Positions 25,101-36,439 of a DNA stretch of 60,000 nucleotides are shown here, one piece after another. The stretch spans positions 7,628,001 to 7,688,000 of the forward strand of contig NC_079879.1 in the NCBI RefSeq assembly GCF_029227915.1, in the 5' to 3' direction. The DNA is from Hydractinia symbiolongicarpus. Taxonomy: Eukaryota; Cnidaria; Hydrozoa; Anthoathecata; Hydractiniidae. The notes beneath the pieces are model-generated. The model was given only the letters and a program-made list of their open reading frames with translations, ran no database searches and was not told the DNA's origin. The number at the start of each line of letters is the position of its first letter. The stretch's first letter is position 1. The translations under genes and the position numbers were made by a program.

Positions 25101-28100
25101 ACTGATGCTGGATTTCAATTTTTTGACTGGCTTGGAGATCGCGTTACGATATTTTTAGCGTTTTCAAGTCCCGGCTCCACGTTCGTGTTTGGTAATTTGC
25201 CACAATTTGCATTCACTGTAAGTGTAAATGATCAATTCTCAAAATATATTTTCAAAGCGCTCCTAATTTTTTTGTTCGAAATATATTTCTTACTTGTTAT
25301 ATTATTTTTCTGCGGTGTAATAATTGTTATATTTTCTAAGATTTTGATTCTGTATATCTTTATAGCAACCTTGTTTGCAGGCCATCTTTTATGTTTTTTG
25401 ACATTGTAACACCGTCTTGATGTCAGAAAGAATACAAAATGCCCTGGGACGAGGTTGTCTTTATAGCCATTTTTTACACATTCGCGTATGTAAAAATGCA
25501 TCGAACTATAATGAGCGTTTTTTTTGCGTGATTATAAATAAAACGAGTATCAAAACATTGTGAAAAACTGACGATAAGCATGCGACCATCTGTCTTACTT
25601 GCAATTTTGCGTCTTGTTCAGATACTTCCAGTTATCGTGTATTTTTCTTCGTTTACTTACGTCACGTACTATCTTGGTATCATTCAAGTCGTGATCAAAA
25701 AGATCGCGTGGCTACTCCAAGTGACGATGGGAACGTCACCTTCAGAATCGGTTAATGCTGCAGGAAATATATTTATCGGCCAGGTAATGTTTCTAAGTTT
25801 ACGATATTTTTTGCATGATTTAATATCGTGATGTAATAAGTAATCCATTTATTAGACGGAGGCTCCATTGCTTATTCGTCCATTCCTGGAAACAATGACT
25901 GAATCTGAGTTGCATGCTGTGATGACGGGTGGATTCGCAACGATCGCTGGTAGTGTGTTGGGTGCTTACATCTCCTTCGGTGTGTCTGCGTCACATTTAC
26001 TGTCAGCTTCTGTAATGAGTGCTCCTGCAGCACTGGCAATGTCAAAGCTAATGTATCCTGAAATAGAAGAGCCGGCCATAAAAAGTGTTGACGATATTAC
26101 GATTGAAAGAACGTAAGTTGAAGTCAGTTTTTATTATTTCCTTACAAATTTTTGGCGGATAATTTGCTAAAGTAAATTTCAACCGAGGACCCCTTCAGTA
26201 CTACGTTTTTCGGCGCTGCAGAATAAACCAAAATGTTAACAGTTACAATGGGAAAAGGAATATTTCCTGGTTTTGACCTAATAACAGGTGCATATACTAA
26301 TATCATTTTTAGTGTGTCCACATCAAAGACATAAAGGAGTACGAATTTGTGTTTTGGGAGCGAAGTCTTCCAACTAACGTCATCTAATCGATTTTATAAT
26401 TGTATATTTTTATTTCAGAGATGAGAAAAATATATTTGAAGCGATGGCTGTTGGAGCATCGATGTCGATCGGTTTGGTGGCAAATATAACGGTGATGTTG
26501 ATTGCATTTTTAGCTATGTTGGCACTAACAAACGGAGTCTTAGGTTGGCTTGGTTGCATGGTTGATGAGTGTGACTTTTCTTTTCAGGTATGTAACATTT
26601 GTTTCTATTTATAATCACATGTTTTAAGTTCCAAAACTTTTGTTGGTTATAATAATTTCGTGTTTTAAGGTAGATAAATTTTGTTTGTATTTATGATGAC
26701 ATGTTTTAAGATTTCAAATTAAGTTTCTGAGAAAGACATTTCAAGCAATACATTTTTGCTAAGCTGAGCTAATAAATTAAACACTGGTTGAAACAAAGTT
26801 CTAATAAAGGCTACCTAAAAGTTAGACGGTCAAAATTTGTCGAGAATTTTTATCCATGCTGGCCTGCCTTAATTCTCTGTGTCTCAGGCTAGTATAACAT
26901 AAAATCGTTTGTTAATAACGATATGCAATATCTTACGGTGTAACAACCTTAATCTTGTTATCTTGTTTCTATGTAGTACATATGTTCGTACGTGTTCATG
27001 CCGTTTGCTTACATAATGGGCGTGGAATGGGACGATTCTTTCGTAGTGGCTAAACTTCTTGGTGTAAAGACATTTCTAAATGAATTTATTGCATATAAGG
27101 ACTTTTCCCTGATCATTAAGAATAGAGTACAAAATCTAGACGGTGACAAAATTACGGTATGGATATATTGTATGTTTTAACTTAATAGGACTATTTTGAA
27201 AATACTAGTCCGTTGCCCCTGGAAAAATCCACGGGTTCGTCTGTCCTTTAAATTTACCCGTGGCAACGAAGTGGATAAAATTATATCGCATTTGATATTC
27301 GTGTTTCCGTAGCACGATTTTCTAACTCAGCGGGGGGTCCGCGCAGAGACAGACAAAACACGGCTTTTATTAAAGAGATACCAATACCAATGCATATGTT
27401 AGATTTTAAAATTAGGCGAAATACAAAATAAATCGCACGCCAATGGCAGGTATCAATTTAATAATGCGCTGCTCAAAATGGTTGCGCCACAGCTTTATTT
27501 CAAAATGGTTGCACCCCAGCTTTATTTCAAAATGGTTGCGCCGTAGTTTTATTTCGGACCTTCCCACCGCAGAGTAATTTCATTACTTCCTAAAAAAGGG
27601 GGGAAATGGATGCACGAAATTTTTTACCTGACTTAATTTTTCCCTTGTTTTAAAGCACTAGTCCAAGTATGATATAATTATATAAGCCGTTGTAACATGT
27701 ATTTTCAAAATTGTTTTGTCAGAAATAACCATTTGTGACCGAACAATTTACAAAATTTCAGATTGGTAAAGATTTGAATATTATTATATTTTTTTCTGTA
27801 CAAATATTAAGCAAAAGGCTGCGTGGCTTCGAAAGAAATTTATTTGGGAACCGTCAATTGTGCGGTTTCGTAGTTCATTTCGTTTACTCCTGTCGACTAA
27901 TTTCACTCTATTTAATTTTCAGATTCGTTCCGAGGTTATAACCACTTATGCTTTATGTGGATTTGCCAATTTTGGTTCAATGGGCGTACAGCTTGGAGGG
28001 TTGTCGGTGTTGGCACCAAGTAAACGATCAATTCTATCAAGAATAGTTTTACGTGCATTGATAGCTGGTACTTTTGCTTGCTTCATGACTGCATGTATCG

Positions 28101-28480
28101 CAGGTAATGAATAAGTGAACTTTTAACAAGCGCACCATTCTTTGAGTAAGTGCAACACATTTTGAATAAGTGCACTGCTTCTTAAAAAAGTGTACCAATT
28201 TAAAGTTTGGTGCACTTATTCAAACAGTGGTGCACTTATTCAAAGAATGGTGCGCTTGTTTAAAGGATGATACACTCACCTTAAGGGCGGTGCATTTGTT
28301 CAAAGAGTGTTGCGCTTGGGTGTGGTGCCTTAATTGAGATGATTAACATAGTTTTTCATAATTTCATTCAATTTATTTTTAGGAATGCTGTACGATAAAG
28401 GGCGTTATGATACCACGATAACACCTGCGCCAAACGTTACACTTCAATTTACGACTACTGCCTCCACGACGATAACTTAA
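22108..28480 (+). CDS. SLC28A3: Concentrative nucleoside transporter (SLC28/CNT family)
   Basis: Ten exons: 22108-22143, 23651-24054, 24432-24573, 25035-25217, 25622-25783, 25856-26112, 26419-26587, 26977-27156, 27923-28103 and 28383-28480, all in phase, giving 603 residues. Sodium- or proton-coupled uptake of nucleosides at the plasma membrane (family knowledge). Clear CNT signatures: [124 protein letters not shown] and [18 protein letters not shown]. The pair at residues 308-309 is Gly-Gln, as I recall for broadly selective human CNT3 (CNT1 Ser-Gln, CNT2 Gly-Met), suggesting broad specificity. Exon 1 encodes only 12 residues. The C-terminus is short and Thr-rich with one N-glycosylation sequon (NVT). 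The A1/A2/A3 symbol is approximate, since invertebrate genes are usually co-orthologues. Confidence 0.95.
27204..27379 (+). repeat. Dispersed ACTAG…CCGTGGA-hairpin repeat, diverged copy
   Basis: It begins ACTAGTCCGTTGCCCCTGGA, continues through ATATCGCATTTGATATTCGTGTTTCCGTA and ends CGGCTTTTATTAAAGAGAT, the same start and end as the copies at 33429-33670 and 57616-57726, with extra internal sequence. It lies in intron 8 of the nucleoside transporter gene. Confidence 0.75.
27475..27555. repeat. Three tandem 27-bp units
   Basis: AAAATGGTTGCGCC followed by ACAGCTTTATTTC is repeated three times (27475, 27502, 27529) with only a few substitutions. In intron 8 of the nucleoside transporter gene. 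Confidence 0.9.
28105..28320. repeat. Cluster of direct and inverted copies of a 'GTGCACTTATTCAAA' unit
   Basis: About eight degenerate copies of a 25-28-nt unit. Those in the first half (to about 28200) read one way (…AAGTGCACC…TTTGAATAAGTG) and those in the second half read as the complement (GGTGCACTTATTCAAA), so the block can fold into a long imperfect hairpin. It begins immediately after the donor of SLC28 exon 9, inside the last intron. Confidence 0.85.
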
Positions 28481-28918
28481 TTTATACGACCTGCGCCTTT
28501 AACACCAAAACGCCCACAAATACTAAGTAAAAGTTGTCGTAATGAACCATTTTTTGCTTTGCAATTGCATTAAGAACATTTATACAACTTTTTTATATCT
28601 TATAATAATCACTAATATGTTTAACAGACATTATTTTTTGCATGTATTTAGTCTATTTTTATTTTACTTAACTGCTTTTACATGTAATTTTTATAACGAC
28701 ATAAAGTTGTACATATGTTTTTCGTAACCCAACGTTTTGAAAACTATATGATAAATTGGTTAGTATTTTTATTGCAATGACTGGGTGCTTGGAGCTGGGT
28801 TTAGTTCCTGTTCAGTTGGTTAAGACGTACATTAAGAAAAGAATTTTTTTCGGGGAGGTATCTTTGCGGATCCGTTAGTTTTGATAAACATTAAAAATCC
28901 CGCCAAATTAAATTCCTG
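28481..28918. other. 3' region of SLC28, nothing further identified
   Basis: AT-rich. No AATAAA was found close to the stop; an ATTAAA variant occurs near 28889. No gene or repeat recognised. Confidence 0.5.
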
Positions 28919-30080
28919 TCAAAAATTGACATTATGTAACATCCGCAAAATTAATTTCCTGTCAAAATTAATTATTTTATACTTTCCGTCATTTTTAAAA
29001 AATTGATTGTTAGATAAGTAAAATATAATTTTAATGGAAAAATTGACAACGAATGACTTTATTTTTGATGGGAGGTTAGAGTTTAGGAATTTGTGGATAA
29101 ATTGAATGTTAAGGACTTTAACTAGGTCGAAGAATTTAAGAATTCCAAGTTCTGCAAATATAGGCAAAGATGGGGATCTTGGTTCACTGAAGGTGATCAG
29201 CCTAAGGGCAGCCTTTTGGAGGGTAAGTATTCTGTGGGCTACTGTGGTGTCTCGAGTGCCCCATACTTGGCAAGCATAGCTTAAGTGAGAACTAAAGATA
29301 GCATGGTAAATGTTTAGCAGGGATTTTAGGGGAACATAGTGACGAATTTTGGATAACATCCCATTGGCTCTTTGAAGTTTAGTAGCCACAGATGAGACAT
29401 GATACGTCCAGGAAAGATGTTCATCAACATGAACACCCAGGTATTTCACACTTTTGCTAGGATAAATGCGCTTACCGCATAGAATCAAAAAAGGTAAAAA
29501 TTCAAGCCTACGAGATTGGGATCTAAATACAAGAAACTCTGTTTTGCTGGAGTTCAGTGATATTTTGTTGGCGTTAAGCCAACACACAAGGCGTTTAAGA
29601 TCAGCATTCATCCCTCTACAAAGGGATTCTAGTGATTTTGAGAATTTCAGCAGATGAGTGTCGTCAGCAAAATGATAGGTCTCTGACGATTTGATACAAT
29701 TATGCAGATCATTAATATACAACAAGAACAGCAGCGGACCAAGAACAGAGCCTTAAGGCACACCATGTAGAATGGCTTTAAGTTGAGATTTGAATTCACC
29801 GATTGAGACATACTGGAGACGACCAGTTAAATAAGACCTGAACCAATCATTTGCTTTTCCCCGAATACCATAGTGATTTAGCTTGGATAGAAGGATTTTG
29901 TGGTCAACAGTATCAAAAGCTTTTTGTAAGTCGACAAACACTCCACAGGCAAGCTCACCTTTGTCAAGGCAATGTCTAATGCGTTCAACTATAGTAAGCA
30001 CAGCCTGTGATGTTGAATGCTGTTTTCTGAATCCAAACTGTTTGGGATATAGGATATCATGGTTGTTGAGAAAGATTCAC
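28919..30080 (-). pseudogene. LINE reverse transcriptase remnant (CR1/jockey-like), inactivated
   Basis: The minus strand reads through reverse-transcriptase blocks in order: FGFRKQHSTSQA (about 30050), the GVFVDLQKAFDTVDH catalytic block, GIRGKANDWFRSYL, HGVP-stop-GSVLGPL, LLYINDL, the HFADDT active-site box, LNANKISLNSSKTEFLVFRS and KYLGVHVDEHLSW. A TAA at 29755-29753 sits where the motif normally has Gln (VPQGS). The copy is truncated at about 30080 upstream, with stops beyond, and the 3' part decays. It lies tail-to-tail with SLC28. Class is inferred from the FADDT box and general layout. Not functional. Confidence 0.88.
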
Positions 30081-32379
30081 TATTCGCATGTAATTATCTG
30101 TGGTTGGCGTTGTAAAATGTTAATGTATTGACTCACAAGAAATTCATGATATTTACTATGGATGGTTGTGTTTCATTATGCTGGCTAGCTAAGGTTGTCT
30201 AGACAATCTCGCATTTGCTTTTCAGCTGAATTGCTTCATAAACAAACAATTTCGGGATTTATGTTGACGGGCTTTTCCTCGAATACACGCCTTTTCTTTT
30301 ATCCAATGTTTTTATTAGAATATCAGGCTTTTAAGGTTAAAAACAAAGATTGTTTTTAACTGAATGAAATTTAAGCAGTTTAGTTATGTCTATTTAATAA
30401 AATATCTTTTTTATTAAATTAGTTGCACTGGCTTGCAAAACTTGTAGCTAGTGGAAACATGGAAATTGGTAATTATTAGCTCACCTGACAAAACACTTCG
30501 TTGGTTCTCTAAAGTGAAAAAATTCTATGATTCTAGGTGCCTGACTGAAGGGAGCTAGGCAGAAATTTAACATCAACGAAATGTTTTACTCATTTTGGCT
30601 TTAGAATTCTGTAAGTTCATTTCTGTGTCTGCATTTGCAGCTTTTATATGATGACCCAGATTTTGCTGTATGAATCCCAAAGTTGTTTCTTTATTAATAA
30701 TTTTCCAAATTTAATCAAAAGCGTCAAACATGTTTGAAAATTGAAAAGACTACATGTGATCCAATTTGTCGACTTAATTAACTGAATCTTGTATAATATT
30801 AATAATTTGAAAAATTTTATAGTAAACAATTCTACCAACAGCAAAGTATTGTATGCTACTTCAGGAATAAAAATTGTTTGGAGAATAATTTTTTGAGGAA
30901 TAATTTTGGACCAAAGTTAGGTTTCACAAAATCACATTTTATAGAGCTCGTCAAAATTCTACTGCTGTTTAAAGAACGCATTTGATTTGACGCATACTTG
31001 TTGTTCAACATTCTCATCAAAAGAGCATCCAATCACAAAAATGCATAAACAAGAAGATATTTCTTGTGAATAATTTTTTTGTTTATTGGCATAATTGACT
31101 GGCATAATTTTAGGCTGAACCCTATCTGACCTTATCAGATTTCTAAGGTTAGGTATCTCTAAAAAGGGCTCGAAAAGTATGATGATTATACAACTATTTT
31201 TTGGTTCAATTTCATCAAATGTGTAAAGCCATATCATACTAAACCATATACATACCAAAAAATAATAAAAAATTTAAGTCAATATTTAATTTTTTTTCAA
31301 ATTATGGAACTTTTATGTGAAAAAAACGCTAATCAGGTAGTTTGGACTTATTGTGAATTTTCATGTTGTATTAATGTAAAGATACGACAAATTTATCGGC
31401 ACATTTTTATTAGCTTTTAACAGAACTTCTGCCTTTAACAGTCATACAGTGTATTTGTCATTTTTATCGAAAAAATATTACAAGGTGATAAAATGGAAGT
31501 TTGAATTCTATACCATAGAAGATTAAAAAACCTAAAAAACGTGGAAACTAATCAATAACATAACCATATAATAATTAATTCTCAACATACATGTGAGAAG
31601 TAATTATTAGTATTTATTAAATAGAAATAATGGCGCTGAAGCTGTATTTCTATCAAGTAAACAGTATCACTTTATGGTGTATTCTACTGTCATTGCTTAG
31701 AAATGCCATTTATTAAATTTTTCACTTTGAAAAAAAAAAAAAATACTGCAGCTACTCCGCCATTTTGATGCCAACAGCTTTCTGCTGTTCGTCCCAAGTC
31801 TTGCCGCCTCGCCAAAATGTTTTTTTGCCGCAATAATTATGTCCACACCAATCTGGTTAAATATCGGATTAGCCTCCTTCAAGGCCATGTTCCAATTGCC
31901 GTCCCGATGTCAAAAAAGATACAAGAAACTTTTTAAGGATAGATCTCTGTTGGATGCGAAACTGCTACTATAATTTTATTCTGCAAGGTTTGAAGTAAGC
32001 AATACTGATAAGTTTGTTTTGTTTACGGTCATATCCGGCCATATATGTTTTTGAAAGTCCCTGCCTGTCACGTGACAAATCACACTCGATGAATAAACAA
32101 TTAACAGAGATATTTCCCAGCCTACCGAGAAAATATTTCCAAAATGAACAGTTCCTTAATCATAAAATGCTTGTTTTACAACATCATTAATGTTTATCAC
32201 TTTTTTAAAACGATATTTGCTTTGATACTGTGGTTTTTAACAACTGCATCTCAGTCAGTTCGATTACCATATCTCCTTTTTATAAACACCGCACACAGAA
32301 TTTAAAGATTTGTCGTATAAAGATATGTACGACTCAAAATAACAGCTTATTACTGCTTTCGCGCCCCTAGAGTTCTTAA

Positions 32380-32830
32380 GATCCCACCTAGGTTTTTACA
32401 GTCCGTAACCTTATTAAGGTCCTTAAAGTCTTACGTCTTTCATTTTTTAGACGTAAAAAAGATAGGTCTTCTCAAAGAACTTTTTTGTCTGTGTTTTTTC
32501 TGATTCTAATAACTTAAGGACCTAATGGTTCATAAGACTTTAAGACCTGAAATGCGTTCATATGGAATGTAAGTAATTTTTAACTCTTGGATATTAAGAA
32601 GGCAATACTAAATACTTTAGGAACTCAAAGAAAGTATTGTTATATGGCGTTAAGGATTCTAAAGACGGTAGGAACTTAGAAGACCTTAAAAATCACCTCA
32701 TGATAAGGACTTTAAAGATTCAATACAGAAAAAAAGCTTAGGATATGAAGGGCTCCAAGAATTGTAAGGTCAGTAAGGATTTGAATGAATCTAGGAGCCT
32801 AAATGATGGCGGTAGGTCTAAGAAGTTTAA
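32380..32830. repeat. Degenerate short-motif region (AGGACTTTAAGA / TCTTAAAGTCCT)
   Basis: Dozens of imperfect occurrences of AAGGAC, CTTTAAG, GACCTTAA and TTAAGAC lie on both strands at irregular spacing of about 10-25 nt. This is far denser than in the surrounding DNA. It looks like an old decayed satellite or palindrome-rich element; the period is not clean. Confidence 0.55.
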
Positions 32831-33428
32831 CGAGTAAAATAGCTTAGATGACCTGATTTTCATGTTCCATACCACATATATGGGATATGCAGTCATTAAT
32901 TAAACATTCGACATTCAAACATTCGAGCAATAAGAGTCCTTTGCTGCAATATATTTACATAGACCAATTTTATAGAATATGTGAATTGTTGAACTTTGAA
33001 GATCACAAAGAAGTATAGTTTTGATGAGAGTTAATAGCGAGATGGAGATGAAGGAAATTTAGTTTTACATTCACGAGAAGATATTTTATTACACGAGAGA
33101 TTGCGTGGGCTATCGCGAATAGATTAATGCAATCTAAGCTTGTGTCCTATTGATATGAATGGATGGCCATAAATCAAACTTATTTTCTAGAATTTACTGT
33201 TTTAGTAAGTATTAACGTATTTTGGTACAATGTACAACTTGGGGTGTGGTTTTTATTTACTCACTTCATATTTTAGCGCCATTCACACATAGTGTTTTTG
33301 ACGCCATTTTAAAATAAATATTTAACTTTAATTTTTCGTGACGTCATCAGAGAGACATTTAATAATATATAGTAAAGAATGCTCTACATTTCCTTTATTC
33401 ACCTACCAAACTTTACTAATATTAAAAT

Positions 33429-33670
33429 ACTAGTCGTTAACCCGTGGATAAGTCCACGGGGTCGCTCTTCTTTTATATATCTCATTTCGTGTTTCCGTAA
33501 CAGGACGCGCCTTTCGCAGAAACACAGTCAGACGACGGCTATTATTAAAGAGACTAGTCGTTAACCCGTGGAAAAATCCACGAGGTCGCCTGTTCTTTAT
33601 ATATCGCATTTCGTGTTTCCGTAACAGGACGCGCCTTTCGCGGAAAGACGACGGCTATTATTAAAGAGAT
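33429..33670 (+). repeat. Dispersed CCCGTGGA-hairpin repeat, tandem dimer
   Basis: Two head-to-tail units, 33429-33552 and 33553-33670, each starting ACTAGTCGTTAACCCGTGGA and ending CGGCTATTATTAAAGAG. The start holds a perfect hairpin, CCGTGGA(A/T)AAxTCCACG; the middle holds GCATTTCGTGTTTCCGTAAC. Other copies: 27204-27379, 57616-57726, and a diverged one at 42151-42290. Confidence 0.9.
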
Positions 33671-34462
33671 TTTGCAGAAGAGTTTCTTATCGACACTAAT
33701 TAATTTTTGCTACATGGCGTAAAACGGGCCGGCGTAAAAAGGGTCGACGGTATATACATACACCAAGTGACCTTTTAGAAAGTAAAAAATAAAATGCTAT
33801 TGAAAGTAAAAAAAGACGGGCGCTTTATTATGTCAACTATTGTTCTAATGTATCCAATCTATTAATATAGCCTAATTTTGGAGAGATGAATCGCGTAAAT
33901 CCTAATAGATTATCCTAGACTAATTTAGGGGTAGAGACTTTCGCGGACAGAATGTTTTGCGATGTCTAAAAATCGCAAAATTTTGCGCAAAAAAAGCGTT
34001 CGCAAATTGCAACTTTGGGACGAATTTTACGTAAAAACCTTGAGCAAAAATCAAAACTTATTTTCTCAAACATCCCAAATTCATTTCCAAGAAAACCTTT
34101 CAAGAATGGCAACAAGTGTTAATTAACAAATAAATAAATCAACAGCTTCGACAGTTAATGATTTATTTATTTTTTTCAATTTTTTTGTGGTGAAATAACT
34201 TTCACGTAAAAATATTTATGACTTAAAGAAAATTTTGCGTTTTGATGGAATGACCAAAAGGCGAAAACGCAAAATTTTTTGCCCGCGAAAGTAATTAGAC
34301 TGTCATCTAATAAAACACGATAGTTATATAAATTCGTGACAAAAAATATAATTTTCTTACCAACAACAAATATAAACAACAAATACAACAAACAAATTAT
34401 GTAAATTCAATAATTTATGCCTTAATGTATAATTAGCCACATGTAGGGCAGCTTGTTTTCGT

Positions 34463-35565
34463 TTAATCTTCTGATTCTCCATCTTTTTGTTGCTTTATTT
34501 TTGTTTTATCATCTGCTGCATAAAAATACTGTAAATAAACTTAAAGTGGGTGTGCTCATGACCGGGGTTCGCTGAAACACACTCCATCGTAGAGATTAAA
34601 TAATAAGAACACGGTTGCACATTCCCAAGCTCGAAAGTAAGTTTATCTCAAACAGGCTCGGGTTGTCTTATTTCTGATCGTATTTTTTAAGCGCCACTGT
34701 TTATATCATTCTGTAAAAAAATTTTTATCCTTTTTTGAAAATTTTGACATCATCTCAAAAAGTAAAAGGTTCTATACTGAATTTTTTGAAACCTATGAAA
34801 GTGGTTACCAACACTTCTCGCAAAATTTTTTGGTAAGAAAGCGGAAATAGGCCTAATTAATTTAAATTATGTAATTGTGTATCACTAAATTTTCTTTAAA
34901 ACAATTTTTTTTTACTATGGAAGTTAATGTTGTTTATGCGCAATCACGATCCCAGTTTTTTTTCTCATTTTGAGAAGGGACAGCGAGAAATTCACTTTAT
35001 ATTAAAAAGAGAAAAAAAACCTTGGATCGAAGTTGGTTTATGTGTGACTACGTATGCTAAAGTATAACGTATTTTTCTATCAACTAGGTCTTTTCCCAGC
35101 AACAATTCGACGTTTTAGCCACTCCCGATAGACCTTTTAGTATCAATCACGAGGAATTATCAGTTAATTGAGTCCATTGTTATTTTATATATATACACAT
35201 GTTTTTTATTATCTAAACATGTTGTTTATTCATCTATGCATACAATAACACATAGATATTTTTATTTCAAGTCTCTAGCCCCTGCGACAAAATTTTATCT
35301 TTGGAGCCATTATTTATCGCGTTTGATGAACTCAATTTTTTAATCTTAATAGAGTTCTTTCTTTACGTTATTTTTAAGCTTTATAAATGAAAAAAGGGTT
35401 GTTATTCTATCTTCGTTTATTTTTTTATTCTCATTAAATATTTAGCATAGCTTTGTTCCGTTGCTTTAATTATGGTTTCTAATCACGAATACTCTTTTTT
35501 CTTGCTACCATTTTGTCAAATGTGTACTCGTGTCTCAAAATTGCCGTATTCTGACACTTTAGAGC
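34463..35565 (-). CDS. Candidate 3' exons of an unrecognised small gene
   Basis: Two possible exons on the minus strand. 35565-35509 follows a strong acceptor (CTCTTTCAG) and encodes ALKCQNTAILRHEYTFDKM; its proposed donor (GTAGCA) is weak. 34528-34463 follows TTTATTTACAG and encodes YFYAADDKTKIKQQKDGESED then stop, with an acidic-basic tail typical of a protein end. Both are phase 0 and join in frame. No domain is recognised, and upstream exons were not found before 37.5 kb. This may be a real short gene, a pseudogene or coincidence. Confidence 0.25.
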
Positions 35566-36084
35566 CTGAAAGAGACGAAAGGCATATTTGTAGACATATA
35601 TCTAAGTGATTTCAAACACCCACAAAAGGTACAATATCAAAAAAGTACAAAGAATTAAAAAGAAAAGAGGTTTCATCAAGCTTGCTATCTACATGCTCCT
35701 CCAAGCACATCAAAAAGTATTTTTTTACTTAACGTATTTGTTGGCGACAACAAATAACTTTTTATTTTTGGCACAAGGGCATATTGCAAAATCTGTCTGT
35801 CTAATTAGAGTAAGATCATAGCAGAGCCTTTCCTACCCGAGACATTTTGAGATTACTACAGGTCCGTGGTTTGGTCCACAACGCGGACAAGTTTAGCAAA
35901 TGCCTTCACTATAGCTACAGGTCAATCCATGCCATGTGAGTGGATTGGGTAGCCAATGTCTGTGTATACCCAATGTATACATTCAGAACACAGAACCCAC
36001 ATTAATAACAGTGTTTCCAACACTGAAGTGGCTATCCTGTATAAATATTCGGAATATTCGACTGCCTAGAGCGCGATATTTCCC

Positions 36085-36192
36085 CAACCTCGATCCCAGG
36101 GCCTGTAGCGTTTTTTGATATGAGGATAAAACTCGTACGCGATTCATCCTCATATAAAAAAAACGCTATAGGCCCTGCTGGGATCGAGGTTG
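36085..36192. repeat. Foldback repeat with AACCTCGATCCCAGGGCC arms
   Basis: Arms of about 45 nt (CAACCTCGATCCCAGG … ATATGAGGAT and complement) pair almost fully around a short loop containing CTCGTACGCGATT. Same arm family as 14415-14501. Single arms occur near 15755, 16020, 25440, 36862 and 55688. Confidence 0.88.
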
Positions 36193-36439
36193 GATATTTT
36201 CCCTGATATTATTTAGGGCTTTTTGGTTAGAATTCTATTGTTTTCGCGAGTCAAAAACAACGGTACCCTTTGGATTAGAGAGATCATTTTCATTGACTCA
36301 AGCAAGATGACTATATCCATCAGCCTACGCAGGGACGAATTCTCGACGGTGGTGACTAGTTTGTATTGGCGAAAGTAACACATTGGAGCAGGTCCAACCA
36401 TACGCGTAGGTTGCTATTGGTTTGACATATTAACTCAAC

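Larger units (their letters stand above)
30081..34462. other. Intergenic, no gene recognised
   Basis: Long AT-rich stretch holding the AAGGACTTTAAG-like degenerate region and the tandem dispersed repeat (listed separately). A short minus-strand frame at 31888-31697 has plausible amino-acid composition in two overlapping frames but no recognised motif. Confidence 0.5.

Noticed and set aside
31697-31888. Minus-strand frame with plausible peptides in two overlapping readings
   Set aside because: Neither reading has a motif or a convincing splice context, and two equally good frames suggest chance.
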